This document shows, one piece after another, positions 8,111-14,871 of a DNA stretch of 64,000 bases. A model generated the notes under the pieces. It saw only the letters and a program-made list of their open reading frames with translations. It did not search any database and was not told the origin of the DNA. The DNA comes from Methylocystis sp. Sn-Cys (GTDB lineage: Bacteria > Pseudomonadota > Alphaproteobacteria > Rhizobiales > Beijerinckiaceae), in the NCBI RefSeq assembly GCF_016745395.1, contig NZ_JAERVJ010000003.1, forward strand, positions 381,293 through 445,292, given 5' to 3'. A program made the position numbers and the translations under genes. Each line of letters opens with the position of its first letter. Position 1 is the stretch's first letter.

Positions 8111-8806
8111 CTAGAGGCGGTCGATCGTGTCGAAAATTGCGGCGGCGCGCTGGCGGTCGAACTCCGGCGCCGAGGCTGGCGCGAGCGGATCGCCCCCGGC
8201 CAGCCATTCGCGCGCGGCCATCGGGGCGTCGCGAACGATTCGCAAGCCTGCGGCGATCTCATACAGACCCCAGGACATCCCTTCGTAACGAAGCGCATTC
8301 ATCATCGCGTTCTGCACCAGGCTTCGCACGACGAGATGGGGCTTCGAGAGCGACGCTTCATTGTCTTCGCCGTCGTCGGCGGCGCAGGCGAGCTTGTCGC
8401 AGTCGCGCGCGCCGAGACAGGCGAGGCCGCGACAGGCCAGCGGGCGCAGCTTATGGGCGCGGCAGAGGCGGTTTTCGACGAGGGGGCAATGCGAGGGATG
8501 GTCTGGGCGTTGCGCCTCGTCATCGCTCTTGGCCGCGCCGCCACGCTCCACGCCGTAAAGGAAATGCGCCAACAGCAATATCTCCGGGGCCGTGGCGACG
8601 GCGCGCAGCCGGCTGCAGCCTGAACACTCCCTTTCACAGGCAAGCCCCGCAGCGTGCGGCAGGGCCGGGACCGTCTTGTCGAAACTCTCGAACGCTTGCG
8701 CGCAGAGGACGCCGATGAGACCCGCCTGGCCGCGACGGGCTTCGATCGCATCGCGGAAGCGTCGAGAGGCCGCCCTGAAAAAGGCGGCAGGACCATTTTC
8801 GCGCAT
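8111..8806 (-). CDS. Cysteine-rich YkgJ-like cluster protein, function unknown
   Basis: A 231-residue cytoplasmic protein with a cysteine pattern typical of YkgJ-type Zn/Fe-S proteins: CERECSGC near residues 60-67, then HCPLVENRLCRAHKLRPLACRGLACLGARDC around 106-135. The stretch CPLVE...C..H..RPLACR is the hallmark of the family. ATG 8806 is chosen over 8839 because AAAGGA lies seven bases before it. It is encoded convergent to arsA, downstream of pmoB on the same strand but behind the pmoB terminator. A link to metal or redox work is only suggested by the cysteines. Confidence 0.65.
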   Translation of the reverse strand: MRENGPAAFFRAASRRFRDAIEARRGQAGLIGVLCAQAFESFDKTVPALPHAAGLACERECSGCSRLRAVATAPEILLLAHFLYGVERGGAAKSDDEAQRPDHPSHCPLVENRLCRAHKLRPLACRGLACLGARDCDKLACAADDGEDNEASLSKPHLVVRSLVQNAMMNALRYEGMSWGLYEIAAGLRIVRDAPMAAREWLAGGDPLAPASAPEFDRQRAAAIFDTIDRL

Positions 8807-8950
8807 GGCAAAAGTCCTTTCTCGCGATTGCTGAATCAAAGAAGTCGGACTCGGAACAGATACGGCAGTCGGAAACGAACAGAAGCTTAACAGAAACGCG
8901 TCTCTCGGGCGAGACCCTTACCGCGGGCGACGTTCGAAGCGCCGCCGCAG

Positions 8951-8981
8951 GCCATGAAAATAAAAATGCCCGCCAGGAAGA
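8951..8981 (-). terminator. Intrinsic terminator of the pmoCAB operon
   Basis: Read on the minus strand: a 10-bp stem with arms at 8972-8981 and 8958-8967, closed by a four-base loop and followed by ATTTTTA. One G-U pair is needed. It lies 67 bases past the pmoB stop and separates pmoB from the YkgJ-like gene. Confidence 0.85.
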
Positions 8982-9047
8982 CCCGGCGGGCAAGTCGCAC
9001 CAACACGCGGAGAAGAGGAAGAGTAGCCGCGTGAAGAGCTGTTCAGC

Positions 9048-10334
9048 TTAGAGCGCAGCGCCAAGCTGGAATTTCGGGATCACCGGACCGCCGATCTCCA
9101 CCTGCTTACGCTCGCCCGACGGGCTGAAGAGGAAGAGGAGGCCGCCGAACTGGCTGTCCGTGTCGTAGGCCAGATCCGACAGACGCTCGACGTCGAAGCG
9201 GGCGTCCTGCACGGTGACGACCACATTCTTGGTCTCGCCGGGCTGGATCGGCGTCGAGTCGTCGAGCGACAGGCCGCGATCCGCCAACAGATAGTCGGGG
9301 AAGTCGGGACGGCTGGTGAACACGTCGGGGTTGAGGAAGCGCAGACCCGCCGTGGTGAACTCGCCGATCCGCAGCGGCTCCTTGCCATTGTTGGTGATGC
9401 GGAGGTTCACGGTCAGCTCGCGGCCCGGCACCTTGTAGGAGCCGCCCGAATAATGCGCCGTAACGGTGTCCTGTCCGAGGTAGAGCGGCGAGATGCCCGT
9501 GAGCAGACCAGCCTGCATCGGCAGCGTGCGCGGGAACTGGCTGTTGGCTTGCGCATAGAAGAAGAGCAGCGCGAGCATCGAGCCGGCGAGCCACAGACCG
9601 CCGAAGCGCTTGTCCGCCGTCGTGATGATCTCGTTCTTCTTACCGGCCGCAACCTGCCAACCGCGGACGATGATGCCCTTCTGCATGAACCAGTAGAGGA
9701 TCCACACAGCCGCAGCGCCCATCCACAGGAAGTGGTAAGCGTACGTCCAGTTGATGCCGTAGGATTCGAGGTCGATCGTCGAGCCGTCGAGGAGCGTCAC
9801 CGGATTGGTGAAGTCCTTCATGTCGCCCTTGATCTCGATCCACTGGCCGGGGCCGACGATCGGACCGCCGTCCTTCACATTGACCTGGACGTGGACGTGG
9901 AAGCGGCCGGGACGGCGCGCCTTCAGGACGATTTTGTAGTCATAGTCCTGACCGACATCCAGCGAGAAGGTGCGCGGCACCGGCACTTCGCCGACGAAGG
10001 CGCTCTTGCGGATCAACACCGGGCCGGGTTCGCCGACGTTGAGGAAGGCTTCCTGCGGCTTCGCGACGGCCTGCGGCCAGCCGGAGAAGACGTGGACCTT
10101 GCCGGTGAGCTCCATCTCTTCATTGACGTTCAACGTCGTCTTCGACCACTTCACGTCATACCAGTTGAGCGTGCGCATGCGCAGGAAGGCCTGCTGCGAG
10201 CGTTCGCCATGCGCCGCGGCCGGCGTCGCGGCGAAGGTCGTGGCGGCGACGATCGCAGCCGCGCCGACGGCGAGCAGACGGCCTGCGCGGCCCGACGCCG
10301 TTCTTGCCAGTTTCTGGAAGAAAGATTGTTTCAT
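9048..10334 (-). CDS. pmoB: Particulate methane monooxygenase subunit B
   Basis: A 428-residue PmoB. A signal peptide (about residues 1-41, ending TPAAA) leaves His42 at or near the mature N-terminus. With His146 and His148 (HVHV) this forms the PmoB copper site; the 104-residue spacing matches His33/137/139 of the Methylococcus enzyme. Two membrane helices (about 186-207 and 234-255) join the two periplasmic cupredoxin-like domains. It is the last gene of pmoCAB, 69 bases after pmoA, with AGGGAG upstream. The product is the soluble-domain subunit of the copper enzyme that oxidises CH4 to methanol in intracytoplasmic membranes. Confidence 0.97.
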   Translation of the reverse strand: MKQSFFQKLARTASGRAGRLLAVGAAAIVAATTFAATPAAAHGERSQQAFLRMRTLNWYDVKWSKTTLNVNEEMELTGKVHVFSGWPQAVAKPQEAFLNVGEPGPVLIRKSAFVGEVPVPRTFSLDVGQDYDYKIVLKARRPGRFHVHVQVNVKDGGPIVGPGQWIEIKGDMKDFTNPVTLLDGSTIDLESYGINWTYAYHFLWMGAAAVWILYWFMQKGIIVRGWQVAAGKKNEIITTADKRFGGLWLAGSMLALLFFYAQANSQFPRTLPMQAGLLTGISPLYLGQDTVTAHYSGGSYKVPGRELTVNLRITNNGKEPLRIGEFTTAGLRFLNPDVFTSRPDFPDYLLADRGLSLDDSTPIQPGETKNVVVTVQDARFDVERLSDLAYDTDSQFGGLLFLFSPSGERKQVEIGGPVIPKFQLGAAL

Positions 10335-10403
10335 CTGTATTCGACTCCCTTTGTCGTCTTCTGCGCCGGGGCTCTGCGCCCCGGCCGTTGTTCGGTGTTT
10401 CGA

Positions 10404-11174
10404 TTAGATGTCGTCGTTCTCGAGATACTTCGTCGTGGAGAACCAGCCGCCGACCTTCCACCAGAGGAAGTAGACGAGCATGGAGACGAAGCCCGAGAAG
10501 AAGGCCGCGACCGGCACGACGTCCTTACCGAAGGTGCGCAGCGTGCCGCGCTCGATCATGCGGATGTATTCCGGCGTGCCCGTGCGGACGTAGTTGAAGC
10601 CGATGAGATCCGCGAGCGTCAGCAGAACGCCGTCGACCTCGGTGGCCTGGTGGAACTGCGCCAGAACCGGCCAGTTGCTCGGATAGAACAACAGACCCCA
10701 GCCCATCGCGCCGAGCACCGCCGTGACGATCCAGCTCCCCGAGAGCAGCAGGATCACGTCGAGCCAGAAGCCCATCGGGATCAGCGCGGACGGGAAGACG
10801 AGATTGATCGGGAAGAAGGTCCAACCCCAGAAGTTGTCGTAGCGGTTGATCCATTCGCCGACGAGCAGCGCAAAGCAGGCGACCGTCGCGCCGAAGGGCA
10901 GGCGGAACTTCTGCCAGAAGAAGGACTGCGCGGCGGCGGCGAAGCACATGGCGACAATCGGCGCCACGGTCGGCCACATACGGCGATCCTTGAAGTCGAT
11001 CCAGAAATCCCAGTCGCCGGCCAGCAGCATGTAGTGGATGTGGAACGAGCCGAGCAGCACCAGGAAAAGGACGAGAAGCAGGATCCAGTCGGTCAGCTTG
11101 ACGCAGCCGAGGAATTCCTCCTTCGACGCCCAGGCCCGGCCTGCCGCCGGAGCCGTTTCATTCGAAATAGACAT
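10404..11174 (-). CDS. pmoA: Particulate methane monooxygenase subunit A, probably pmoA2-type
   Basis: A 256-residue polytopic membrane protein with the PmoA core DWDFWIDFKDRRMWPT, LPFGATVACFALLVGEWINRY, NFWGWTFFPINLVFPSAL and PEYIRMIERGTLRTFGKDVVPVAAFFSGF. It belongs to the methane, not ammonia, monooxygenase type. Compared with the type II PmoA1 I remember (DWKDRRMWPTVVPILG, HFMLTAGDW), this one has DFKDRRMWPTVAPIV and HYMLLAGDW and an extended N-terminus. These differences point to the PmoA2 lineage reported for pMMO2. The subtype is an inference; membership in PmoA is certain. It is 214 bases after pmoC, with a hairpin-rich spacer. Confidence 0.96.
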   Translation of the reverse strand: MSISNETAPAAGRAWASKEEFLGCVKLTDWILLLVLFLVLLGSFHIHYMLLAGDWDFWIDFKDRRMWPTVAPIVAMCFAAAAQSFFWQKFRLPFGATVACFALLVGEWINRYDNFWGWTFFPINLVFPSALIPMGFWLDVILLLSGSWIVTAVLGAMGWGLLFYPSNWPVLAQFHQATEVDGVLLTLADLIGFNYVRTGTPEYIRMIERGTLRTFGKDVVPVAAFFSGFVSMLVYFLWWKVGGWFSTTKYLENDDI

Positions 11175-11199
11175 ATCTTGTCTCTCCTTGATTGTTCCT

Positions 11200-11217
11200 C
11201 CCGGCGATGCCGCCGGG
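11200..11217. other. Small stem-loop upstream of the pmoA ribosome-binding site
   Basis: Inverted arms CCCGGCG and CGCCGGG with a four-base loop, 26 bases before the pmoA start codon. In the pmo transcript it would sit just upstream of AAGGAGAG and could act as a 5' barrier or processing boundary. On the plus strand it is followed by TTTTGTTTTT and resembles a terminator, but no plus-strand gene would use it. Confidence 0.55.
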
Positions 11218-11275
11218 TTTTGTTTTTGCCGAGCGCTTTTCTGCGATCGGGCCGCAGCGCTCTTGGCGTCGGCCG

Positions 11276-11327
11276 GAAGCGGCCGCTCGCGACATCAGAG
11301 GGAGAAATTGTCGAAAGCGGCCGCTTC
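11276..11327 (-). other. Long inverted repeat in the pmoC-pmoA spacer
   Basis: Perfect 12-bp arms (11276-11287 and 11316-11327) surround a 28-base loop. Each arm contains the self-complementary AGCGGCCGCT, so dimer or cruciform forms are also possible. It lies between pmoC and pmoA in the mRNA and has no U-run, so it is more likely an RNA-stability or processing element than a terminator. That role is inferred from location. Confidence 0.6.
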
Positions 11328-11388
11328 TTCTTCGGTCTCGCGCGCGCCCTGGGAGCGATGCGCGCGCCACCGAGAGCGACACTCGCGA

Positions 11389-12159
11389 TCAGATCGCGAG
11401 CACGTCCTTTTCGTACTCCTTGCTGAGCTCGATCACGCGACCGAGGATCTGCAGCACGGTGCCGAACATGGCGAGGCCGAACCAGCCGAAGAACACGAAG
11501 CCCCAATGCAGCGGCGCCGTGAACAGCTCTTCCATGAACCAGAAGGTGTGGCCCCATTCATTCAGGCCGACGTTCGGGAAGATCATGAACGGACCGGCGA
11601 AGAACAGCAGGAAGGCCAGCGAGATGCGGTTCGCGAACTGCGGAATGCGCGTGCGGCCGTACATGAAGGCGCCCCAGCCCGCGATGATGTAGATCGGGTA
11701 GCTGAGGTAGAACTCCAGGATGTGCGACGGCGTGAAGTCCGTGTCGCGAATGACGGTCTGATGCCAGGTGCCGTCCTGCTCGGTGAAGTAGCTCGCGCCC
11801 CAGTAAACCGTGAAGGCGTAGACGAGCAGCCAGCCGATCAGCGTGATGAGGCGACGCATTTCTTCGCGCGGCGCGACAGCGTTGATGTTGCGGTCGCGGG
11901 TCTTCCAAAGATAGCCGCCGACCGCACAGAAGGCGATGAACTCGAGCGGCAGCTCGGTCCACATGATGTTGAGCCAGTAGGTCTGAAACTCCGGCGCGAA
12001 AGAATCGAGGCCGGCTTTCCAGCCGAAATACTGCTCATAGATTCGGATGCCGACGTAAAAGGTGCCCAGCGCCGCCATGGCGAGATAGGCCGGACGGTAA
12101 TTGACGATCGAGTCCGTCTGCGCCTTGGCCGCTACCCCTGCTTTTTCTGTTAGTGACAT
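11389..12159 (-). CDS. pmoC: Particulate methane monooxygenase subunit C
   Basis: A 256-residue membrane protein, first gene of pmoCAB. The metal-binding triad of PmoC is intact: Asp129, His133 and His146 (in EQDGTWHQ and FTPSHILEF). The +4 and +13 spacing equals Asp156/His160/His173 of Methylococcus PmoC. Around it are EFYLSYPIYIIAGWGAF and NEWGHTFWFMEE, conserved in the family. The start has GGAGGAGAGG at 12161-12170. PmoC is now regarded as housing a copper site needed for methane oxidation. The 444-base region upstream holds the operon control sequences. Confidence 0.97.
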   Translation of the reverse strand: MSLTEKAGVAAKAQTDSIVNYRPAYLAMAALGTFYVGIRIYEQYFGWKAGLDSFAPEFQTYWLNIMWTELPLEFIAFCAVGGYLWKTRDRNINAVAPREEMRRLITLIGWLLVYAFTVYWGASYFTEQDGTWHQTVIRDTDFTPSHILEFYLSYPIYIIAGWGAFMYGRTRIPQFANRISLAFLLFFAGPFMIFPNVGLNEWGHTFWFMEELFTAPLHWGFVFFGWFGLAMFGTVLQILGRVIELSKEYEKDVLAI

Positions 12160-12209
12160 TCCTCTCCTCCAGTTTTCAGTTTGAACTGGGTTCGCGCACC
12201 CACGCGAAG

Positions 12210-12319
12210 CTTTCGCGCCGTTTCTGGGCGAAAGATTCCCGCGAAGTTGCGTGTCCTTTCATGTCTATCAGGCATACTTTCAATGCTTTCTAAGCACTTT
12301 AGGCTATGGAGAAAGCATT
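12210..12319 (-). promoter_or_regulatory. pmoC upstream region with two inverted repeats
   Basis: Two dyads lie upstream of pmoC. Arms CTTTCGC (12210-12216) and GCGAAAG (12228-12234) would form a leader hairpin 50-75 bases before the start codon. Arms AATGCTTTCT (12282-12291) and AGAAAGCATT (12310-12319) are perfect 10-bp repeats spaced by 18 bases, 122-160 bases before the start, like an operator for a dimeric regulator. Between 12400 and 12540 the sequence is much more A+T-rich than the window average. I could not fix a convincing -35/-10 pair for pmoC by eye. Confidence 0.5.
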
Positions 12320-12527
12320 CCTGACAGGGTCGAAAGCTATCATGGACGGGATGAGCAACGTCAATTGCCCAGTTGATGCCAAAACTGCGTCAATTGAGCG
12401 CATTGCACTGAATTGTATCAAATACATGTATTTTAAACTGAGATTCTTGCGCGTGTATTTAAATATGATACTGATGTATATTATGCTGATACTTGTGAAT
12501 CGCGACTTTCTGCCGCACCAAAGTCTG

Positions 12528-12557
12528 TTGATTTGAAGCTTCGTCCGACGATTATGT
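12528..12557 (+). promoter_or_regulatory. Possible sigma-70 promoter of the 37-residue membrane protein gene
   Basis: TTGATT (12528-12533) and TTATGT (12552-12557) are separated by 18 bases and lie 46 bases before the start codon at 12604. The match to consensus is moderate. It is offered because the small gene must have its own promoter: pmoC runs away from it and no gene precedes it on this strand. Confidence 0.35.
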
Positions 12558-12603
12558 GCGCTTGGCTGAACAACGGCCTTAGAAACTAGGGAGGCGCCAA
12601 GCA

Positions 12604-12717
12604 ATGAAAACATTTCACTCCGCCAATGAACTCGGCTGGGTCGCGTTCTGGATCGGATTCATCATCTTCCTGTTCGCCGTCTTCATCCCGACGGTGAACC
12701 GCATGCTCAATCTCTGA
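12604..12717 (+). CDS. 37-residue single-span membrane protein divergent from pmoCAB
   Basis: A short complete gene: ATG 12604, stop TGA 12717, with GGGAGG 10-15 bases upstream and a strong intrinsic terminator 33 bases downstream. The product is 37 residues: a polar N-terminus (MKTFHSANELG), one hydrophobic helix (about residues 12-31, VAFWIGFIIFLFAVFIPTV) and a short Arg/Asn tail. Dedicated signals at both ends argue for a real, well-expressed monocistronic gene. Its position, back to back with pmoC, suggests a small partner of the pMMO membrane complex. Structures of alphaproteobacterial pMMO have shown an unassigned helix near PmoC, and this protein is a candidate of the right size. That assignment is inference. 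Confidence 0.72.
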   Translation: MKTFHSANELGWVAFWIGFIIFLFAVFIPTVNRMLNL

Positions 12718-12750
12718 GCGCGCAAACCAACCCTTTCTCCCAGCAATTTT

Positions 12751-12785
12751 GTCCCGGCTCGAGAAATCGAGTCGGGACATTTTTG
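12751..12785 (+). terminator. Intrinsic terminator of the 37-residue protein gene
   Basis: A 12-bp stem (12751-12762 with 12767-12778, one G-U pair) closed by a GAAA tetraloop and followed by ATTTTTG. It is one of the strongest terminators in the window and belongs to the small gene ending at 12717. Confidence 0.9.
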
Positions 12786-13086
12786 TTTGTGCGACGCAAT
12801 GGCGGTAAATGGTCCGGCATTTCAGCGAGAGTCCACTGAATGTAAAAATCGCGCCTGTGGATGAGTCCGGCGTGCGACACTTTGAAGCAGAGCATGTATA
12901 AAATTGTCTCACTGCACAAAAATCGTCGGTTCAACTTTTGAACATTTCTATTTTTGGCAAGAACCCCTTGAATATTCGACATCCGTTCCCGTTGTTGCAG
13001 GGGGCGCGGGTGAGACGCTGGCCCCCCGGTTCTGGCGCGCGGCCCGTCAGGGGCGGAAAATCAAACATTCCCTTAGCTTTGTATTT

Positions 13087-13659
13087 ATGAGAGAAATGAT
13101 GGCCTGGCTTCCGGTTGCCACTCCTGGAGCCGATATCGGAAAAGCCCTAAATCGCTCCGTCAGGCACACGGCCGCCGTTGAAATGTCAGAAAATCACAAG
13201 AATAAACAAAATGTAGACGACGCCATGGATAGTAGAGAAGACAGGCAAAATCTCACGTTGCAGCGCAGGCGGGAAGACGCGCTGCGCTGCCTTCTGGCCC
13301 ATGTGAATCGTGCGCCGACGCGGACGATCGTCGACGAGCTGAAGAAAGATTTGGGCGTCTCCCGCGCGACGGCCTATCGCATGATGAAGTCGTTTCGCAC
13401 CTGCGGCGCCATCGCTCCGTCGTCCGCGCGCTCCGTGGGGCGCCCGAAGGGCACAAAGGGGCTCGATCCCAAGCGCGAGCGCATCATAGAAACGGCTTTG
13501 GCGGCCTTTGTCGCCGAGCCGGAGCGGCCGCGATTTAGCACGCTCGTTCAAGAGATTGCGCGCCAGTGCAAAGAAGAGGCGCTGCCTGTCCCCAATTGGC
13601 GAACGATTCGGGCGCGCCTTCGCGAACTCGAAAATCAGCAGGCCGGCGGCGGCAATTAG
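13087..13659 (+). CDS. HTH protein resembling the N-terminus of TniA/Mu-type transposases
   Basis: About 190 residues from ATG 13087; ATG 13183 and 13225 are alternatives, and none has a good Shine-Dalgarno. The C-terminal part has a helix-turn-helix (DLGVSRATAYRMMKSFRTCG), then GRPKGTKGLDPKRERIIETAL, then FSTLVQEIARQCKEEALPVPNWRTIRARL. This order (HTH, GRPKG linker, second helical DNA-binding part ending in a TIR-arginine motif) is that of the DNA-binding N-terminus of TniA/Mu-like transposases. The catalytic DDE domain is missing; the frame stops at 13659 and noncoding repeats follow. It may be a transposase remnant or a domesticated regulator next to pmoCAB. Confidence 0.5.
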   Translation: MREMMAWLPVATPGADIGKALNRSVRHTAAVEMSENHKNKQNVDDAMDSREDRQNLTLQRRREDALRCLLAHVNRAPTRTIVDELKKDLGVSRATAYRMMKSFRTCGAIAPSSARSVGRPKGTKGLDPKRERIIETALAAFVAEPERPRFSTLVQEIARQCKEEALPVPNWRTIRARLRELENQQAGGGN

Positions 13660-13710
13660 CCAGCCCTTGCGACCATCAAGTCATACGAGATCCGCTTGAT
13701 TGGTTCGGTG

Positions 13711-13813
13711 TCATTCCCGACGCTCGCGCAGCGAGCGATCGGGAATCCAGAGCCAAATCAGCGCTTTTGTGGCATGGATTCCCGATCGGGCCTTCGGCCC
13801 GTCGGGAATGACA
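13711..13813. repeat. REP-like palindromic element, intact copy
   Basis: Starts TCATTCCCGACGCTCGCG and ends CCGTCGGGAATGACA, giving an overall inverted repeat of about 103 bases with internal hairpins (CGCTCGCGCAGCGAGCG; CGGGCCTTCGGCCCG). A second copy in opposite orientation at 19951-21155 is split by the IS110 element. The IS target sequence is present and uninterrupted here at 13731-13752. Confidence 0.85.
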
Positions 13814-13973
13814 AGCCTCAATCCGAGCAATTCAACCGGAAACGGGATCATTCCAGACGCTCGCGACGCGAGCCGTAGAGCAAAACCAGCGCGACATTGA
13901 GAGCGACGCGCAGCAATCCAGGGCCGTGATGTGGCTCGGGATTGATCCGCGTCCTAGATGAAGGCCACGCTCT

Positions 13974-14015
13974 GCCCCCTCTCCCGCGTCAGCGGGGGAG
14001 GGTTGGGGAGGGGGT
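13974..14015. repeat. CCCTCCCC-type palindromic repeat
   Basis: CCCCCTCTCCCGCG...GCGGGGGAGGGTTGGGGAGGGGG forms a short stem with a C/G-rich tail. Related copies lie at 26312-26350, 46062-46255 and 62361-62476. This copy directly abuts the modE stop codon and could act as a transcription or mRNA 3'-end structure. Confidence 0.75.
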
Positions 14016-14018
14016 CTC

Positions 14019-14834
14019 TCAATCCGCCGCGAGAATCACATTCTGCGGCGCGAATTGAGCGACGACATTGCCCCCTTCCGAAAGTCCCATCGCTTCGACG
14101 TCCTGTCTCGGCAGGACAGCGGTCATCGTCTTTCCAGAGCCGATGTCGATCAGCAGCTCGCAATTGCGCTCGGCGTCGATGCGGCGCGTGATCACGCCGG
14201 CAAAGCGGTTACGGGCTTCCTTGGGCGTTTCCTGCGGCGCGCTCAATTCGATAAAGGAGGATTTGACCAGAGCGGCGACCTTACGGCCGGGTTTCAAATC
14301 GAGCTCCTCAGTCGCTTCATTGGTGATGATGGCGAGGAGGGTGTGCTCGCCGGAGATCCGCAAAGTGACCTCGACGTCGACGGGCCACTTCTTGATCGAG
14401 ACGACCTCCGCCTGGAAAACATTGCGGGCCGAGATGCGCACCGCGACGCCCCACAGCAGAAAATCCTCCTGCCCGTCGAGGCCCACTTCCGCAATCATCG
14501 AGGAGATGCTCGACAATCTGTCCTCGAGCCTGTGAAAGGTCTCGATCAGCTTGCGGCCCTCGGGCGTCACTTCGGCGCCGCCGCCGCTCTTGCCGCCGGC
14601 CTTCGTAACGAAGGCGGGGCTCGGCAGCAGATTATTGATGGCGGCGACGGCGTCCCACGCCGCTTTGTAGCTGAAGCCGGCAGCCTTGGCCGCCTTGGAA
14701 ATGCTTCCATGCTGCGCAACGGCCTCGAGCACCTTGATTCGGTCCCGCCCGATGAGAAATTTGCCTTCGCTGCGGAGCGCAAGAAGCGCGTCTATCTTTT
14801 TGGCTGTCGTCATCCGTCTCGCGCCCGCTGACAA
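14019..14834 (-). CDS. modE: Molybdate-responsive transcriptional regulator ModE
   Basis: A 271-residue ModE. The N-terminal winged helix contains KVLEAVAQHGSISKAAKAAGFSYKAAWDAVAAINNLLP, the hallmark of ModE, plus GGKSGGGAEVTPEGRKLI. Two MOP/TOBE molybdate-binding repeats follow (ISARNVFQAEVVSIKKWPVDVEVTLRISG about 130-160; TRRIDAERNCELLIDIGSGKTMTAVLPRQDVEAMGL about 215-250). With bound molybdate it would repress Mo uptake genes and adjust Mo-enzyme genes. No modABC lies in the window. ATG 14813 is an alternative start. Confidence 0.92.
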   Translation of the reverse strand: MSAGARRMTTAKKIDALLALRSEGKFLIGRDRIKVLEAVAQHGSISKAAKAAGFSYKAAWDAVAAINNLLPSPAFVTKAGGKSGGGAEVTPEGRKLIETFHRLEDRLSSISSMIAEVGLDGQEDFLLWGVAVRISARNVFQAEVVSIKKWPVDVEVTLRISGEHTLLAIITNEATEELDLKPGRKVAALVKSSFIELSAPQETPKEARNRFAGVITRRIDAERNCELLIDIGSGKTMTAVLPRQDVEAMGLSEGGNVVAQFAPQNVILAAD

Positions 14835-14871
14835 GTTTCACGTCACGTCTATCATATCCTCGGTCGACGCC

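Larger units (their letters stand above)
13660..14018. other. Intergenic region filled with dispersed repeats
   Basis: No gene is visible in these 359 bases. The region contains a complete REP-like element (13711-13813), a degenerate half-copy around 13850-13875 (ATTCCAGACGCTCGCG), and a CCCTCCCC-type palindromic repeat reaching the modE stop codon. Confidence 0.7.

Noticed and set aside
11200-11226. Hairpin plus T-run on the plus strand resembling a terminator
   Set aside because: No plus-strand gene precedes it; it lies antisense within the pmoC-pmoA spacer, so it is recorded only as an RNA structure of the pmo transcript.
9453-11426. 657-codon plus-strand open frame across pmoB and pmoA
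   Set aside because: It is antisense to two certain pMMO genes, crosses their intergenic spacer, and has no recognisable domain or ribosome-binding site.
12306-12536. 76-codon plus-strand open frame in the pmoC upstream region
   Set aside because: The composition is that of A+T-rich control DNA, there is no Shine-Dalgarno, and it overlaps the inverted repeat at 12282-12319. The small gene at 12604 is the supported one.
12850-12890. Hammerhead-like string GGATGAGTCC followed by GAA
   Set aside because: The catalytic CUGAUGA core is not matched and stems I and III cannot be formed around it.
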